Origin: Balanoglossus misakiensis
Taxonomy: Eukaryota > Hemichordata
Length of the DNA stretch: 64,000 nucleotides
Reading direction: 5' to 3'
NCBI GenBank assembly: GCA_040954595.2
Contig: CM082583.2
Span: 12,586,001-12,650,000 of the forward strand
Below the pieces are notes generated by a model, which did no database searches, had not been told where the DNA came from, and saw nothing but the letters and a program-made list of their open reading frames with translations. Made by a program: the position numbers and the translations under genes. The number at the start of each line of letters is the position of its first letter. Within the stretch, counting starts at the first letter, position 1. This document shows, piece after piece, positions 12,501 through 25,847 of this stretch.

Positions 12501-15500
12501 GTCACAGACGGAATGCGTGAAACACAAATGGTGGGGCACTTACAGTGTGTGATGATGGAGAGAGAGCGCTGTGATGACTTGACAGACTCGAGGACATGAG
12601 ACCACTGCTGGCCGATGGCATCGTTGACGGTAAATTTGAGGAATGACTGTGACTGCTGAGAGACGACAGCGATGACGGTGTTGGCACTGTCGATGACAGC
12701 GACGGCGGACCCGTCTGCGGAACTGTCATCGATGATGTCATCGGTGAAGGGCTGGATGTCGCCGAGCCAGACCGAACAGCTGCAGGAGAGAAAGTAGCAG
12801 AGACATTGGGGAAAACAGCAAAGAATGTAATGTTCATGTTTTGCGAATTCTTGCTCACCAGGAAAAATCACAAAGCAAGATACCCCTCTTAGAGTAAGAG
12901 GATTCGGGATTTGATGGTTACCACTGGACATTTGGCACTGGAAATTTCTCACCCACTAATCAGTGTTAGGGTTAGAGTGGGTAGAAGTCAGGGGGTGACA
13001 GTCCTAGAACCAGTTCTGCTTACCATCAAGTGCTGCCTGCTGTGAGATCCTTTGACCGGTTCCCATTAGAGAGCTCGACTGACCGAGACCAGACTGGGGT
13101 GGCAGTGAAAGCGAATCTGCTGGTAACTGAAACACACAACAAAGCAAAATTATATTTTTTCTCTTTTCTTCTCCAATTTTTCTTCTTTGAAACCATCAGA
13201 TGATACAAAGCTGGCCACTGCAATGACCAGAATACAGTATTTGTGTGTCAAAGGAATGTTGTCAGAGCTACACTGAACCCTCATGGTTTGTAAATCAGTA
13301 TTGTTATTTATTTCTCATCATCCAACATTCTATTGTACAGTCCTGCATCGGTCAAGCAATGCAGGTATTCCACTGTTCTCATTATAGGAATATGCACATG
13401 CACACCAGTGACTGATAGAAGCAATTCAGTAACACAGTACATTTTCAGTCAGGAAAGAAATACATACAGGTTTACTCTGTGAAGTGGACGAGGTCTGACT
13501 GTATGTCGGCATCGATGACTGCTCCAAAGATGAGACTATCGGCGATGTGGTCGTCATGGTGACGGATGTACTTGCCATCATTGAAGAACTCATCAACGAG
13601 CCGTCGTACGTATCGCTAGGTTTACTGGAGAATGATGACAGGTGGCTACTTCCAGAAGACACTTCGCTAACACTGCTGTAAAATAAATGAGAAACGTCAC
13701 ATCAGAATAATAATGTTTTTCACAATGTTCATAGAAAATGCACACAAATAAACAACTTCCCATACCTGACAGTGCTTGAGGACATCATTGATGGCGCCGA
13801 ACAGGTAGCAACTGAATCATTAGTACTGCTGAAATCACCAACGTCGCTACCAAACTCCAGAGCACCAAACTGGACGTCCAAGCTCCCCATAGAGGTGCTG
13901 TATGCCGACATCGGCATTTCCACCGCCGAGGCTGGAATCTGCGGGAAAATAAAAGTGGACTGCCTAGTGGCATTGACTGTATTCAATTTTTGTAACCAGA
14001 GTCTCTGGTTTGGCACATTCGCATAAGACTATCATCGCCCTTTAAACTGTAAATCCTGCTGCATTGAATGTGAAACATCCCACGCTCTCAAGTGTAAGAC
14101 CTTACCTTCGACGGAGGTGGCATTTTCTTCTTTGGGGGTTTCACCTGCTGCTGGCCTCTCTGCGACTGCACCATACCTGCTGAGCTACCAACCGGTGTTG
14201 TTCCAACCGCCATAATGCTACTGAGTGACACGGGTCCGATGGATGGCGACGTGCCAACCGTGGTTGGTCCAAGGGATTGAGGTCCAAGAGATTGCGACTG
14301 AGTGACCAGGCCCACCTAAGCGATAAATACATTGTGCGTAAATGTGACTGCGTCTTGACTGTGGCAAAAACATAGCATATTATTGTGCACATGTTTCACA
14401 GTATAATTTGGACTGAATATGAATACTTACCGGAGTCTTGGATGGTTCCGACATAGTCTGGGGTTTGATATCTGCAAACTGACCAAGTCGTGATGACGTC
14501 ATCCCATCGCCAGCTGACAGTGCGGTCGGCTCTGTGGGTTTCTGCAGCAACGTGGCGATGTCGATGCTTCCGGAAAGATTTGGTGGCTGCTCCGGGATTG
14601 CTGGCTTCGGCGGCTGTGAGGCTGTTGGGGGACCAATACTTGGAGTAAAGACTTTGCTTTCCGACAGATCACCACCCCAATCACCTTCCACACTCCACTC
14701 TTCCGTCTTTTGCACCACATCTCCCCAAGTGCCTGAAATAGAAATGCACTTCTTTCTATCAAGAAAAGACTAGCTGCAGAAAACGCCTTTCATGAATTTT
14801 GACATGAAGGATGAGAGATACCTCTACTAGGATTGCATCAGTTGTGTTATCGTCAATTCGGAATAGATCAGAACAGAAATAACATAGAAAAGAACTGATT
14901 GCAAAACAAAACTAAAGCAGTAATGGCTCTCGAAACCTTTCGACACAATACATACACATACGCAGAGTCACACACACATACATGTACACATACACATCAC
15001 CCACAGACACATACATACACAACTACCACTTATACCCATATCAACGCACACTTACCCGTTTCTGTTGTTGTATTTGGTGTTACTGTACTCTCTGGAGGGT
15101 TGGTCCAAACACTGATTTCATCTAACTTACTGTTCACAAACTCCCGGGTTCCTTTGTAATCGCTACTGTTAAAAGTACTGGAAGAACAAGAACATGTAAT
15201 ATTATTCACTGGTTATTTTTTTATCCATCATTAATCAATAAAATCAAATAAATCCATAAAGTATATTTAGGCACATAGTCTCGCAAGTATTAATTGTACC
15301 ACTCACCCCATCCTTGGTCCAGCTCTACCTCTGCGAGACGGTCCATTCATCTGACCTAAAATAACAAAAGATAAAACGTAACTTTATACAGCTCTTTTCA
15401 TGCAAAAGTACTGAACCGTGTAACAGTCAAGCATAGTATTTTTAATACCAGAAGCTGCTTAAGTATTCACTATTGTTCTGAGTCGCAATCAATGTCAGCA

Positions 15501-18500
15501 GTCCACGTATCCACCAAACTGGGAGTGTAACTTGCAGATTAACAGTCTGAACAACACTACATTGCAAGAGATTAGCACTTACCATATCGACCACCCGGAC
15601 GGTTGTCTTCCCTGTTCCACCTGTCATCCCGATCTCTGGAACCACGACCTCGGCCTCCAAATTCACCATTCTGACGATTTCGTTCGTTTCGCTCTGACAC
15701 AGACCCATTCTCTTTTCCGCGCCCTGACACAGAAATGCCATATTTAGCTTGTTATCAACTTTATCACAAGTCCAAGTTCCCCCTGTATTGGCCAACCTCT
15801 ACCTTAGAAAATCATCGGTTTAGACCAACTTGTGCCCTACACATGTATTTTGTTTTATGTCTGTTTTTTTTTGTGTGCGGATTTTTTTACACCCAAGATC
15901 CCTCTGCTCCAGTTATGAACACTTATGAACCAACATGACCATTTCTCCTAAAACACACAAAAAGGGATATCACTGACATGACCTGACCAGTTTAACAATT
16001 TCGCTAAAAGCCCAGAACGACGCTGAAGGTTGAACTACAAAAAAACATTCATGTCATACTCACCCCTCAAACGAGGTGGTGGTCCATCACGGTCGCGGTC
16101 ACGACCACGCCCTCGCCCACGGCTTGAGCTACCATTTCTGTTGTCTTTTTCTTTGTTTTCTCTCTCTCTGCTGCCCCTGTCCTTGTCCCTCTCTTTATCC
16201 CGGATTTTGTCTTTGGTGGGAATAGATGTGGGTTCCATGCGCTGTATCGCCGGCTGGTTCCGGCCTTTCTTCTTCCGTCCTGTTGTTTCCCACTGTCCCT
16301 GTGGGAATGAGAGATCAATGCAGTAGAGATCAGACCAAACTTGTCCAAACTACCAATAATTCAGAGCTCGTATAACCCCTGCTAAAGTCTATTCCAATAA
16401 ATAATCCTGTGTCTACATGTGCTTGGCCACGGTTACGAGATGCGCGTGAAACACTGTTTTTTTTACATACCTGGTCAGCATCTTCGTTTTCGAAGAGGAA
16501 ATTGATCGCTTTTTCGGGGTCATCGTCGTGGTCGTGTAATGCCACCATCACCTCATCTTGGGTTTTACCAGTGACATCTTGGACCTGAAATTGTAGCAAC
16601 GGTCATAAAAATTGTACTGACAGACATGCAGGGTCTTATCCAGACTTCATGAGCAAGCATGCACTGGGTCAAAGAAAGTTTTAAATAAATTAATAAATTA
16701 ATTAATTAATTAATAAAGGAAAAGAACACTTGATCGGTACAGTACCTGTTGTATCTTTGCCAGTGTCTCTGGGTCGTCTGAATCGATCATTTGTGCCATG
16801 CGAAGCTGTTCCGCTGTGGGCTGAACATTCTGAAAGGGGAAAAAAGAAATGTAAATTTACAGGTTTTTCCCTGCATTCAAATTTTTGCTATATTGCCACA
16901 GAAAGAAAGAATTACTCAGTTTTTAATTCAAATATTCTCCTCCTAACATATAAATAAGTCAAATGCCCACCAGACACACACAGACGCACAAAACATACAC
17001 CAGCTTTTCCGCTTGGATTTTATGACGATCAACTTTGTGTTTGTATCTACACTGCTAATCTTATCTTGATTTGTAGCTAGGAGGATGAACTCTTGACATA
17101 CGTCAATGCTATTACGCTATGACGGACAAAAGAAATCATATTTAATTTGAAGTACCACTCCACTGAGACATAAGTCCTTGCCGGCATATTGGATATGACA
17201 ATGGCCATGTTCACAAAAAAATTAACTCTAACGCAAGGAGAATACGCAGGGGATAAACATACGCCACCCACTTAACAACTGAAACACTACAGCAACTTGA
17301 GTGAGCTGGAGTGGGGCAAACTTGAATTTTAATAAGACATATGTTTTATCATCGCGTTATTACAAGAGGTTGTATCTGCGTACATGTATGTCACAGATTT
17401 TGCACATTGAAAAAAACACACGTTGATTTTCGAGTAATGGCTGAACACCTTCACAACCAGAAAACATAAATACATGTATCAAGACCTGACAAATTGATTT
17501 CCTAACAGCCAACATTTCTCAATGGAAGAATTTTCCTATTTAATATGAAATAATGCAGATACGATATTATGCAGTAACGTCTGTTATTAGTAGGAAGTAG
17601 GACATGGAAATGGACATCAATTTTATTTCTGATCATAACGTCATGCACTCAGTAACGGCAACAAAGGTCACACTGATTAACAACAACAAAGCACTGCAGT
17701 TAAAACCTACATGTGCATGACAAAGGCACAAAAATTGCAGTTTATTGAAGGTTTCAGATTTCACTCATTATTTCTCGTATAACACGAATCCACACACAGG
17801 TGAAAGGCCTATTAAAAACTCTACGGCATCAATGAATGACTCAATTAACAAACAGGTCCACTTGGAATTTCTGAACCTGCCCTGTTGAATGATGGCACTG
17901 GGCATGAGCGACTGGCATTTCAAGGAGAAAATAATGACACTGAATTAAACATGTTCACCGTAATTTGTGCCCAGGATTTATGTTAATCATGTGCCATTTA
18001 TAGCAAACAAAGCCCCACTGAGTCTAATTTTTACACATTTAAATGACCCTGATATAGGCGTATGCAACATTCACATTAGTTTCATAATAAGAAGCCCTTC
18101 TCCCTTTCCATAATTGAAAGATTGGGGAATATTGGTAAATGATTTCGGAACCATGGTAACACTTCTGCCAATCAATCATTAGAACTGCTGTATCAGAGAA
18201 GCCTTGAACCAAGCTTTCCACTCCACTGCTTGCTAGTATCAGAGATGACTGTGTGACCTTTAAACTACCTTGAACTGACACTGTTCACGTATTTTGAATT
18301 TCAGACGCAACATACATACATACACATTTGCGATGTCTTCCAGGAATTATGATAATACAGTTCATCTATCTAATACCATGTATTTATCTGATTCTCAAGA
18401 TCCACTGCAGCATTTCATCTCTCAGTTTCTGTTGACAGAACTGATCTGATGTGGCTTGTATGGTTTCACCAATAATATTACAAGTCAAGTGTGTATTTCC

Positions 18501-18897
18501 TTTGTTCAACTTGCTGCTTTCTGAACAAATTACAAGACTTATCTCCCAATCCTACATTTCGCATACATACACCATAAATGTTACAACGGTTTCTTGTTTT
18601 GACCTTGTGTTATCATAATCTTGTACCTGTCAGTATGATCGTGTTGCGTGGGACACAAAACATACTGACGCACTAGTAAATTGAGAAGCGTCGCGTCGCT
18701 TTGATCACAGTTTTTCGGCGATCGGCAGATTTGACCTCAATATGCAAAACTACTTTCTAACCCATGATAAACCTTACCTGCTTCCCTGGTTGAACTGTGG
18801 TATGATTAGTGTTGTGTGTGTTGGATTTCGATGCTGGCTTGTCTCTTCCACTACTACTGCGCGTATTTGCACGTGTCGTGCCAACTGTAGACATCAT
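9583..18897 (-). CDS. UBAP2L: UBAP2/UBAP2L (Lingerer) homologue
   Basis: Ubiquitin-associated protein 2-like; family members bind RNA and act in stress granules and translation. Twenty coding exons on the minus strand: 18897-18778, 16829-16746, 16584-16471, 16298-16064, 15723-15583, 15355-15307, 15177-15056, 14732-14431, 14315-14106, 13938-13766, 13675-13468, 13126-13024, 12779-12544, 12413-12180, 11978-11682, 11379-11326, 10974-10621, 10479-10377, 10237-10148 and 9965-9583. They total 3612 nt (1203 aa), closing in frame. The start MMSTVGTTRAN resembles the vertebrate start. A UBA domain (about residues 48-105) is followed by an Arg/Asp/Gly-rich segment, then MGTFNSSDY. GTWGDVVQ and VEMPMSAYS...LDVQFGALEFGSD mark the conserved UBAP2 core. 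The long low-complexity Ser/Thr/Gln-rich C-half includes a nine-Gln run and ends in SSPYWGAN. Vertebrates have two paralogues; this appears to be the single pre-duplication form. Confidence 0.96.
10797..10823 (-). repeat. UBAP2L: Polyglutamine-coding CAG/CAA tract in UBAP2L
   Basis: Mixed CAG/CAA codons on the minus strand encode nine consecutive Gln inside exon 10974-10621. A second QQQ-rich patch lies about 40 bp further along the coding strand. Confidence 0.85.
11134..11208. repeat. Intronic direct repeat, copy 1
   Basis: About 75 bp in the UBAP2L intron downstream of the 54-nt exon (11379-11326). It matches 11464-11535 in the same orientation, sharing the 17-mer TCAGTAGAACGAAAGTT plus surrounding sequence (CATCAGA...ACTC.TCAAGA and TTCATCA.TTGA). 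Confidence 0.8.
11464..11535. repeat. Intronic direct repeat, copy 2
   Basis: The second copy of the repeat at 11134-11208, lying in the neighbouring intron. The two copies bracket the small 54-nt exon of UBAP2L. Confidence 0.8.
14944..15031. repeat. CA-rich simple repeat in UBAP2L intron
   Basis: Degenerate (CA)n / (ACAT)n tract between exons 15177-15056 and 14732-14431. Open frames across it are composition artefacts. Confidence 0.7.
16681..16717. repeat. (AATT)n simple repeat in UBAP2L intron
   Basis: A TTAAT-type tandem tract between exons 16829-16746 and 16584-16471. Confidence 0.75.
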
Positions 18898-19877
18898 ATA
18901 CAGTATATACAAAACGTATATGTACAAAATAGAAAATCTGGAAGGAAAGCCAGTAAGTAATCTTAGTACAGAAGATGGTAGGTATGTTCAAAATGAAATG
19001 GCGGAAGTGAGTATGTCGGAAAGCCCGCAATGACTAAGAAGTGGAGTTTGGCATGTCCGTTGTCGGCGAGTCTAGTCGTCTAATTATCATAATTAAGTAA
19101 AATTGCGAGCAGAATAGCCGATGTTCTTGTCCCTCGATTTATTTTTTTCGTGTACAGTATCAAGATCTGACATACTAAATTTCACCTCGTCCAGAAATAA
19201 TATCGATTTTGCCCGACACAGGTGATCAAACGAGGACGACAATGAACAAAAACAGTGATCGACCATAGATGACATGTGACGCCATGCTGGATTTCGCCGA
19301 GTTTTTGTTCTGCGTCACAAAGAAAACAGCATCGAGTAAAATATCAACTAAATAAATATCCATAGGACTATTATTTTAGATCGCTTAAGATATATCAACT
19401 AGAAATACATTAAAATGATAAAATCTACCAGTTTCCGACAGTCCTTACCTTATAATATGCAGTCACAAAAGCAGGAGGTCACGTGATTTTTAAGAAAAAA
19501 TTCGCGCCGCCATGTTAACCGGATGTGACGTCATTGTCGGATATATTTATAATTAATCAAGGAGATTTTCGGCATAGAAATGAGTATAAAACAATCTATT
19601 AACCTGTATAAATTCGATGATTAAGATCCGTATTAATATATACATTCGAGCCAAAACCTGTCCCCGCACTAGAGAATAATCCTAACATGACGTCATTGTC
19701 GGCAATATTCGTAAAAGATCGGAAGTACATGCGCAATCTTATTTTCAGTTGTAAACAAAAGCCTTTTGCGTATAGCTAATCCGGCGTTGGTGGCGCTATA
19801 CAAGACAAGGCGAGTGGAAGATGTTGGCCAACGCAATGCTATGATGTTTCCCCTGCTGATGTACGGCATTGCACGAA

Positions 19878-19948
<71 letters not shown>

Positions 19949-19969
19949 TATATATATATATATACATTG

Positions 19970-20002
<33 letters not shown>

Positions 20003-20070
20003 CGCCGATCAAACTACAAAGGGGCAACACGTGTATGCAAAGGAGTCGAGTTTGAACATAGTCTCATGTT
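18898..20070. promoter_or_regulatory. UBAP2L upstream region with CRE-type repeats and GATA microsatellite
   Basis: Upstream of the UBAP2L start codon there is no second gene until the methyltransferase 3' end. Two identical 15-mers, TGACGTCATTGTCGG, at 19526-19540 and 19688-19702 each contain the perfect CRE palindrome TGACGTCA. The transcription start itself cannot be placed. Confidence 0.5.
19877..20002. repeat. Compound GATA / GACA / TA microsatellite
   Basis: (GATA)n passes into (GACA)n, then (TA)n, then a second (GATA)n block. The minus-strand frame full of Ile-Tyr-Leu-Ser repeats is this tract, not a gene. Confidence 0.95.
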
Positions 20071-20273
20071 TTAATATACACTTCACTGGGTATCTCCAGA
20101 TGACAGTTGGAAATCCCCTGGAAATCTCAAGAGACATGCACGTAGGTCTAATCCATCCATTTCCAATCCAAAAGAAATGGTAAAAATCGGGGGTCTACAC
20201 GCTGTGAGTATGTAGCAAGTTATTTGCGTCATTTTCAGTAAACATTTTGTCTCTGTTCGCTTGTTTCATGTTC

Positions 20274-21765
20274 TTATTTTTGTTTCACGGCAACAAGGTA
20301 CAATATACCCCCGAATTCCGAATACGTTCGATCTTCCTTGTCGGCGTCAGTTGGAGTCATCTCTTCTGAAGTTACGATGTCACAGCCAGATTCTGACACA
20401 GCGGCTTTTATGAACTCTCCGTTGATATCCAGGCAGTAAAACCTCTTGTCCCCTACAATATACCACTCCTCATTCGTTACTGCAATCATTATGAGCGTGC
20501 CACCCGGTTTTAGGAGATTGGTGACATCTTTCAGCGATTTCTTGTAGGATTCCTGATCCGGGGCTGCGACTTCCAGACAATAGGACGTGATGATCGCGTC
20601 AAACGGTTCGTACACTTTCGGCTCAAGAGGGTGTGCTTTCAGAACGTCACAGGGGATAACGTCCTTTATGGACTGGCGAATCTTTTTCTGCGTTTCTTCC
20701 CATTTTACTCTATTACAAGAGAACAATAGATACTATTATCCTAAACACACATTCAAACTTGTGAGCAGAAAAAAACGTTTGAAATGAATGAACATATGAA
20801 CTCCAATTTCCAATATGCCATGCTCGAACCTGTAGGCCTAAAGGTGGCCAATGAAACGTATCCTCTCTACAATCTCTACTTCTACTTTTAAAAATAACCG
20901 TACCCAATTCCTTTATAATTATCACACATTGTCTGAATGTACTGACTCCAGTCGATTGCGTCAGGTTCATCATTCAGCCACTTTTGGAGCTCTTGTCTGC
21001 ACCGTACGGAATAGTCCGAGAACACGATTTCTGAGAATCTCGTGCAGGCAAATATGAGGTTGGCGATACTTGCCCCTCCGCCAATTTCCAACAGTCGTGG
21101 TCCAGTAAATTCGCCTAAATGGTCAAAACAGATATTATAAGGGTATATTAATTAATTATTTACTCACAGTAAGGTTAACCCATTTACAGACAGATTTGGG
21201 GCATACTCTCCCGACGGGGACGTAAGCATTCACACAATATACACCCGTGTATGTGCATGTAGTGTGACGCGTATGTCCTGAATGTTTTATATCATCAATA
21301 TATTATAAGCTTCGATGAGTCGAGTATGAAAGGGGTCATCAATGGCTTTACAACGTATCCTGAACCGTTCAAACGCAAAGTAGAATTCCACAATTTTTCT
21401 TCGGATAGGGGAGGGCGGTTAAAGTCTATAATACTGGGTAAGGGAGTGGTCAGCTTCTCCGGACTGAGGGTGTCGTTGTATACTTTTTTTTTCATTTGCT
21501 CTATTTTGTGTAGATATATATGATCCCGCTATATTGCTATTAGTGACCTACGCCCTGGGTGGCATAAAGGGTTATTTTCTCCCAGTCGCATGACGACCGA
21601 ATATGGGGATTTATACATACCCTTGGCAAACGTTTTTGCAGTCTCGTCAAACCGAAATCGGTTGATCTGTTTCATTAGTTCGTGATCAGAAAAGATGTAA
21701 CTGGAAACAAAGACCGGAGGATCGAATTCTGTGTTGTACGCATCGTCTCTGAGGAGAATCGCCAT
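20274..21765 (-). CDS. NNMT/INMT/PNMT-family small-molecule N-methyltransferase
   Basis: A SAM-dependent methyltransferase of the nicotinamide/indolethylamine/phenylethanolamine N-methyltransferase family. Three minus-strand exons, 21765-21621, 21114-20904 and 20709-20274, give 792 nt, or 263 aa, essentially the family's usual length of about 260-285 aa. The N-terminus (FDPPVFVSSYIF) fits the family's FNPRDYL...Y pattern. RLLEIGGGASIANL is the SAM-binding motif I, FDAIITSYCLE corresponds to motif IV, and LLKPGGTLIMI to the following strand. Codon 1 at 21765 gives the right length, but an in-frame ATG at 21825 is possible. The substrate (nicotinamide, indolethylamine, a catecholamine or other) cannot be deduced. 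ATTAAA on the minus strand at 20075-20070 is a plausible polyadenylation signal. Confidence 0.9.
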
Positions 21766-24700
21766 TGCGGCATTCGCTGCTTGGTAGAGTGGTTTGATGA
21801 CGTCGTTGTACCAGCAGCAGGTCAAGGCTTTGTTAACAACGGTAATAAAAGACCCTTACATATCTCGAGGTGACTTGAATGCACACGTTTCATGCTGTTA
21901 TGGTTTTGGAGTGAAAATAATTGAATCGGGGCATAGGTGTTTCACTGTTGTCATACTTCTTATTCATTATTTTACGAAGGGTCAATTTCGAGATCGAATT
22001 GAAACGACAAATGTTTCATCGGTTCATCACAAGTAAAGCATAGGATATATGAGGCCTTAGTCGCTCTCAATCGCCACCAGATCACTCGTCGCTTTGCGAC
22101 TTGCCATATCCTATCGCCTGCGGCGCACTTTACGAAGCGAATTGCGAGACCAAAACTCATGAGCTGCAAATCGATAAAAATTGTCGGATATTCTTCTAAT
22201 TCTGTCGATTAAATGCCTGATAGTATATCAAGCTCACACTTAATTATGACAACATGGCCACAAGAACAGTCGAAAACTCCCGCAATTTAAAAAAAGTGAA
22301 ATGTTGCAATGAAAAATGAAAATGTAAGCGAAAAATCAAGAAGGCTGAGGCTAGGTTATAGACTTAGTCTTAGACCTATAGACTAGTACTTATACTTTCC
22401 GGGTGCATGACTTGAACTTGGGGGTGGTACGTGCATGCCTATAGTTCTAATCAAGCATATTGTATAGAAAATACTTAGTCTAGTACTACTGCTGTAATTG
22501 TATCTATGGTAAACAAGACCGTGGGGAGGGGCGAGGGTAGTGGTGGTTTGGGGTAGGGAATCATTTGCTGTGGAAACAGATATTAGGGGGGGGGGTGTAG
22601 GCCTACATGTTTCACACATGAAATGGAAATTTGTGCATACATCCAGGGCTACCCCGGCCACACAGTGACCGTTGGGAATAGTTTACACGCATTTGCCAAT
22701 CCATTGAGACAATGAGTGGTGTTTTCAACTGATCATTTATTTGCCGTTTCACTTCAAATATTGATCGATCGGTGCTCGTAAAAAGAAGAGGGAAAGTCGG
22801 CGCGCCGATACTATAAAAACCAATTGTGACCTGCAGATCAATTACTGGAGATCTGTTGAAACAAATAGACATGTGCCCAGACTTGAACTCGAGTGCGTTG
22901 TCAAAGCAACACCGGCTCGAAAGCTGCAGTCTCTCACCTGTCGGGAAAAAATCAATAAACCTTGCCAGCTGGTCGCGTTCAAGTTTTTGTGAACAGACAA
23001 CCTTCAGTACACTAACTGAATAATTTGTCATGCTAAATTCACCACAGCGGGCAGTGACCTCACCACTTCGCTGTCGGAATTAATGTATGGTACTGTCTTC
23101 TAGTTAAATATAAATTAAAACTATTTTATTCCAGGGTAAGATAGTTTAAAAGGCATGGCGATCAATACCTAGTTGTCTGTAAAATATTATTGACCGGCGA
23201 GTCATTTCGTGACGCGTCTCCCATATATGGGCAAAAATAAACAATTAAAGTGTCCATTTCGACAGCGTTGTCCAATGATATAGCGCGTCTCTGGAATATA
23301 TCGATTTATGCATAGTACAGCAGGCCGGGTAGCTTGGCGTTCACTGTGCTGGGGGCAAGACGCTAGCAAGGTAAGGCAATTTTTACCACCCAAGGTATTT
23401 CGATATGAATTCGCCACCTGTGGCAAAAGCAAGTGGAAATAATTTGTAGAACATCATTACTCGAATAATTGTTCAACTGGGTAATGTATTTAACCGGTAC
23501 TCACAAGAATAGCAAATAATGTTGATAAAACAGGGAGAAGGGCCATGTCACAGCTCAACTGAAGCGGTTGTAGTGTAGGACCTGCAAAAAGCGTCTTTAT
23601 CATGTTGGCAGATTGATCTGTGGTCATGTTTCCTTGGAGACGGTTCTCAAACCATAATTAAATAGCGCTACAAAATTTGATCCAACGTATCCTCATATAT
23701 TGACGCCTAATCAAGGCGAGCCATATTTAGTACCCAGTGTTGCACGTACACCAGAAGCCGGTCACCATGTAGCCAGGTCGACTATTGTAATTATAATCCA
23801 CATTTCTGCACTTTTTATCGCTGATCTAGATGCAAGTGAAAGTGTGATCCATGTTGTTGTGACCTTAGTGTCGCCATTTTGATAGCAATGTCATTCCCAA
23901 GGTCGGCGTGTTTGTGAATGTGGAATCGTGTGAATTAATGCACCGCGTTCTTGTGTGACCTGCAAAATGAGGTCAACTCGCCGGTTGCCACATACACATG
24001 TTCGCTCATCTCTTCGCAATATCATAATTTCTGGTTTCAGTCTAGTACTAGTTTGGTGGAAAACGGTACCGTTTTCTTGTATACCGTTGTGGAAAGACAT
24101 TTAATTTGCTAGTTAAGTCTTTTGACTACTGTTATCTGTAGTGCGCACGTGTACCCATGACACATGGCGCGTCTCATTAATATCCACGCCCGATAAAAAC
24201 GCACGTATGCTACGAAAGACAACCGAAAACACAATGCGAACGTAAAACAACCGAATAATTCATGAAAAAACTGCCATAGTTAAGACCCCAAAAGAAGGAA
24301 TTGCCCAGACCCGGCCATGTGTCAAGGTCATAAATTTCGATGTCAATTCTCTGATTATGAAAGGAGGCAACTGATAACAGAAGACCTTGCCCTTGAATGA
24401 ACCCATGTGAAGTTCGCAATGAGCGTGAGTTACCCCACGTATCAATAATGGTCTTACTAATAGGTCACTGCTGCGAGGTAGGGTACAAGGACCGGTCATC
24501 ACGTGGTCAGAGAAAAAAAGTTTTGCCCTACTCTGTGATGTTATTATTTCATTTTATTTATTTGAAGCATGGAGCTAGTGTTTGAAGCGAGGGAACAAGC
24601 TTTGTTCATGTTGTATAATTTTTTGCTGTTTTGTTGTCTAATGTTGGAAAAGCAGTTCCGTCATAATAAAATTGGGTTTTCCAGTTGGGTAGTGAAATTT

Positions 24701-25795
24701 CTGACTCCTAAAGGTCATTCAGTTTTAATTATGATTTTTTGTAGGACATTTTGTTTTCCCAAATCAAGCCTCAGTTATTTGTATTTCTGACCGGTTCATA
24801 ATGTTTCTCAAACTATTCCAGGTTTTACTTGGTGAAAAAGTCACAAGTCTTTCCATAAAAATCAAAAAGGTCTGGCAATCCAAACTTTGCTGGGTTGCTG
24901 CCCCTATGAGATGTATTACTGGTCTGGGGTTGTTCATTTGCATATAAATAGGGGTGCTACTGTCATGTCCCTGACACAAGGATGGAGCCCCCTTAGTGGC
25001 TAAGCACTGTGGAATGAAACAGAACCTTATTGTTGTGCGTCCATAGCGACAATAGACAATAGCTACACTTCAAATAACCTGATATTTACATACTCTGCCA
25101 ACTGTTTGCAAGCAGTGATATCAAAATTCTGCTCAAGGAAATTCCTCTACCTAAACAATTTTAAAGAAATCCAACATATTAGATTTTTTTTCCAACCATG
25201 CATTGAATAAGTTTGTATGAAAATTAATGCAGTGTATGGTGTCTATGTGTTTACTACTTAAAGTCCAGCCATTTCTTTCATATTTAAATGAGGTATGTTC
25301 AGGATGCATGCTCAGACTTGTCAGTTACTGAGCTTGAAGGCCAATAATAAAGCTTGGCAACTGATCTGAGTTGATAATGTCTTGAAGTCTCAACTCACTG
25401 TGTGAGTTAGTAGATTGGACAGAAAATTGGTGGCTGGCAATCAAATTTTCTGGTCTGAAATGTCTACAAGATGTTTGTATAGAGTAAATAAATTGAAGGA
25501 GAAGATTAAGATAAGAACCTATTTGCAAGATATGAAATGTTTATTCTTTTGTTTTCAGTGAAGTGTATATCTTTAAAAGAAACATAGAACATTTGTATCA
25601 TACACACTAAAATGATACTCACTAAAAGAGCTGCTTTCTTGAGTTCATTGCCTCAAATGTGTTTCATATTTGATAAAACTGAGAAAAGAAATATTTCTCA
25701 GGCATTTGTCAAGCATTGCAAGTCATCCGACATTTGGAGAAATTATACTCCCTCTTGTGTACCAAATGAAAACCTTGTTTTACATTTCATTTCAG
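21766..25795. other. Intergenic region, no recognised gene
   Basis: Four kilobases between the divergent methyltransferase and creatine kinase genes. They must contain the methyltransferase 5' end and the creatine kinase promoter with one or more 5' noncoding exons, since a 3' splice site sits at 25794-25795. I could not place those exons. A G-rich run lies near 22586. The only long open frame is at 22612-23031 on the minus strand, listed separately. No RNA gene or full transposon is seen. Confidence 0.5.
22612..23031 (-). other. Unrecognised 139-codon open frame
   Basis: A continuous minus-strand frame beginning MTNYSVSVLKVVCSQKLE and ending MHKFPFHV. Its composition is protein-like, without simple repeats, but I recognise no family and no flanking splice signals that extend it. 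It lies 0.85 kb upstream of the methyltransferase start on the same strand. It may be a chance frame, a single-exon gene or a decayed element. Confidence 0.2.
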
Positions 25796-25847
25796 ATTGT
25801 TTGCTAATCCAGGTAGTCAGTTTGGTGTCTATCACAACACTTCCAAG

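Noticed and set aside
12479-12952. Minus-strand 157-codon frame over UBAP2L
   Set aside because: It overlaps UBAP2L exon 12779-12544 in a different frame; the spliced UBAP2L frame closes exactly and has family similarity.
19839-20030. Frame with repeated Ile-Tyr-Leu-Ser
   Set aside because: It is the GATA/GACA/TA microsatellite read on the minus strand.
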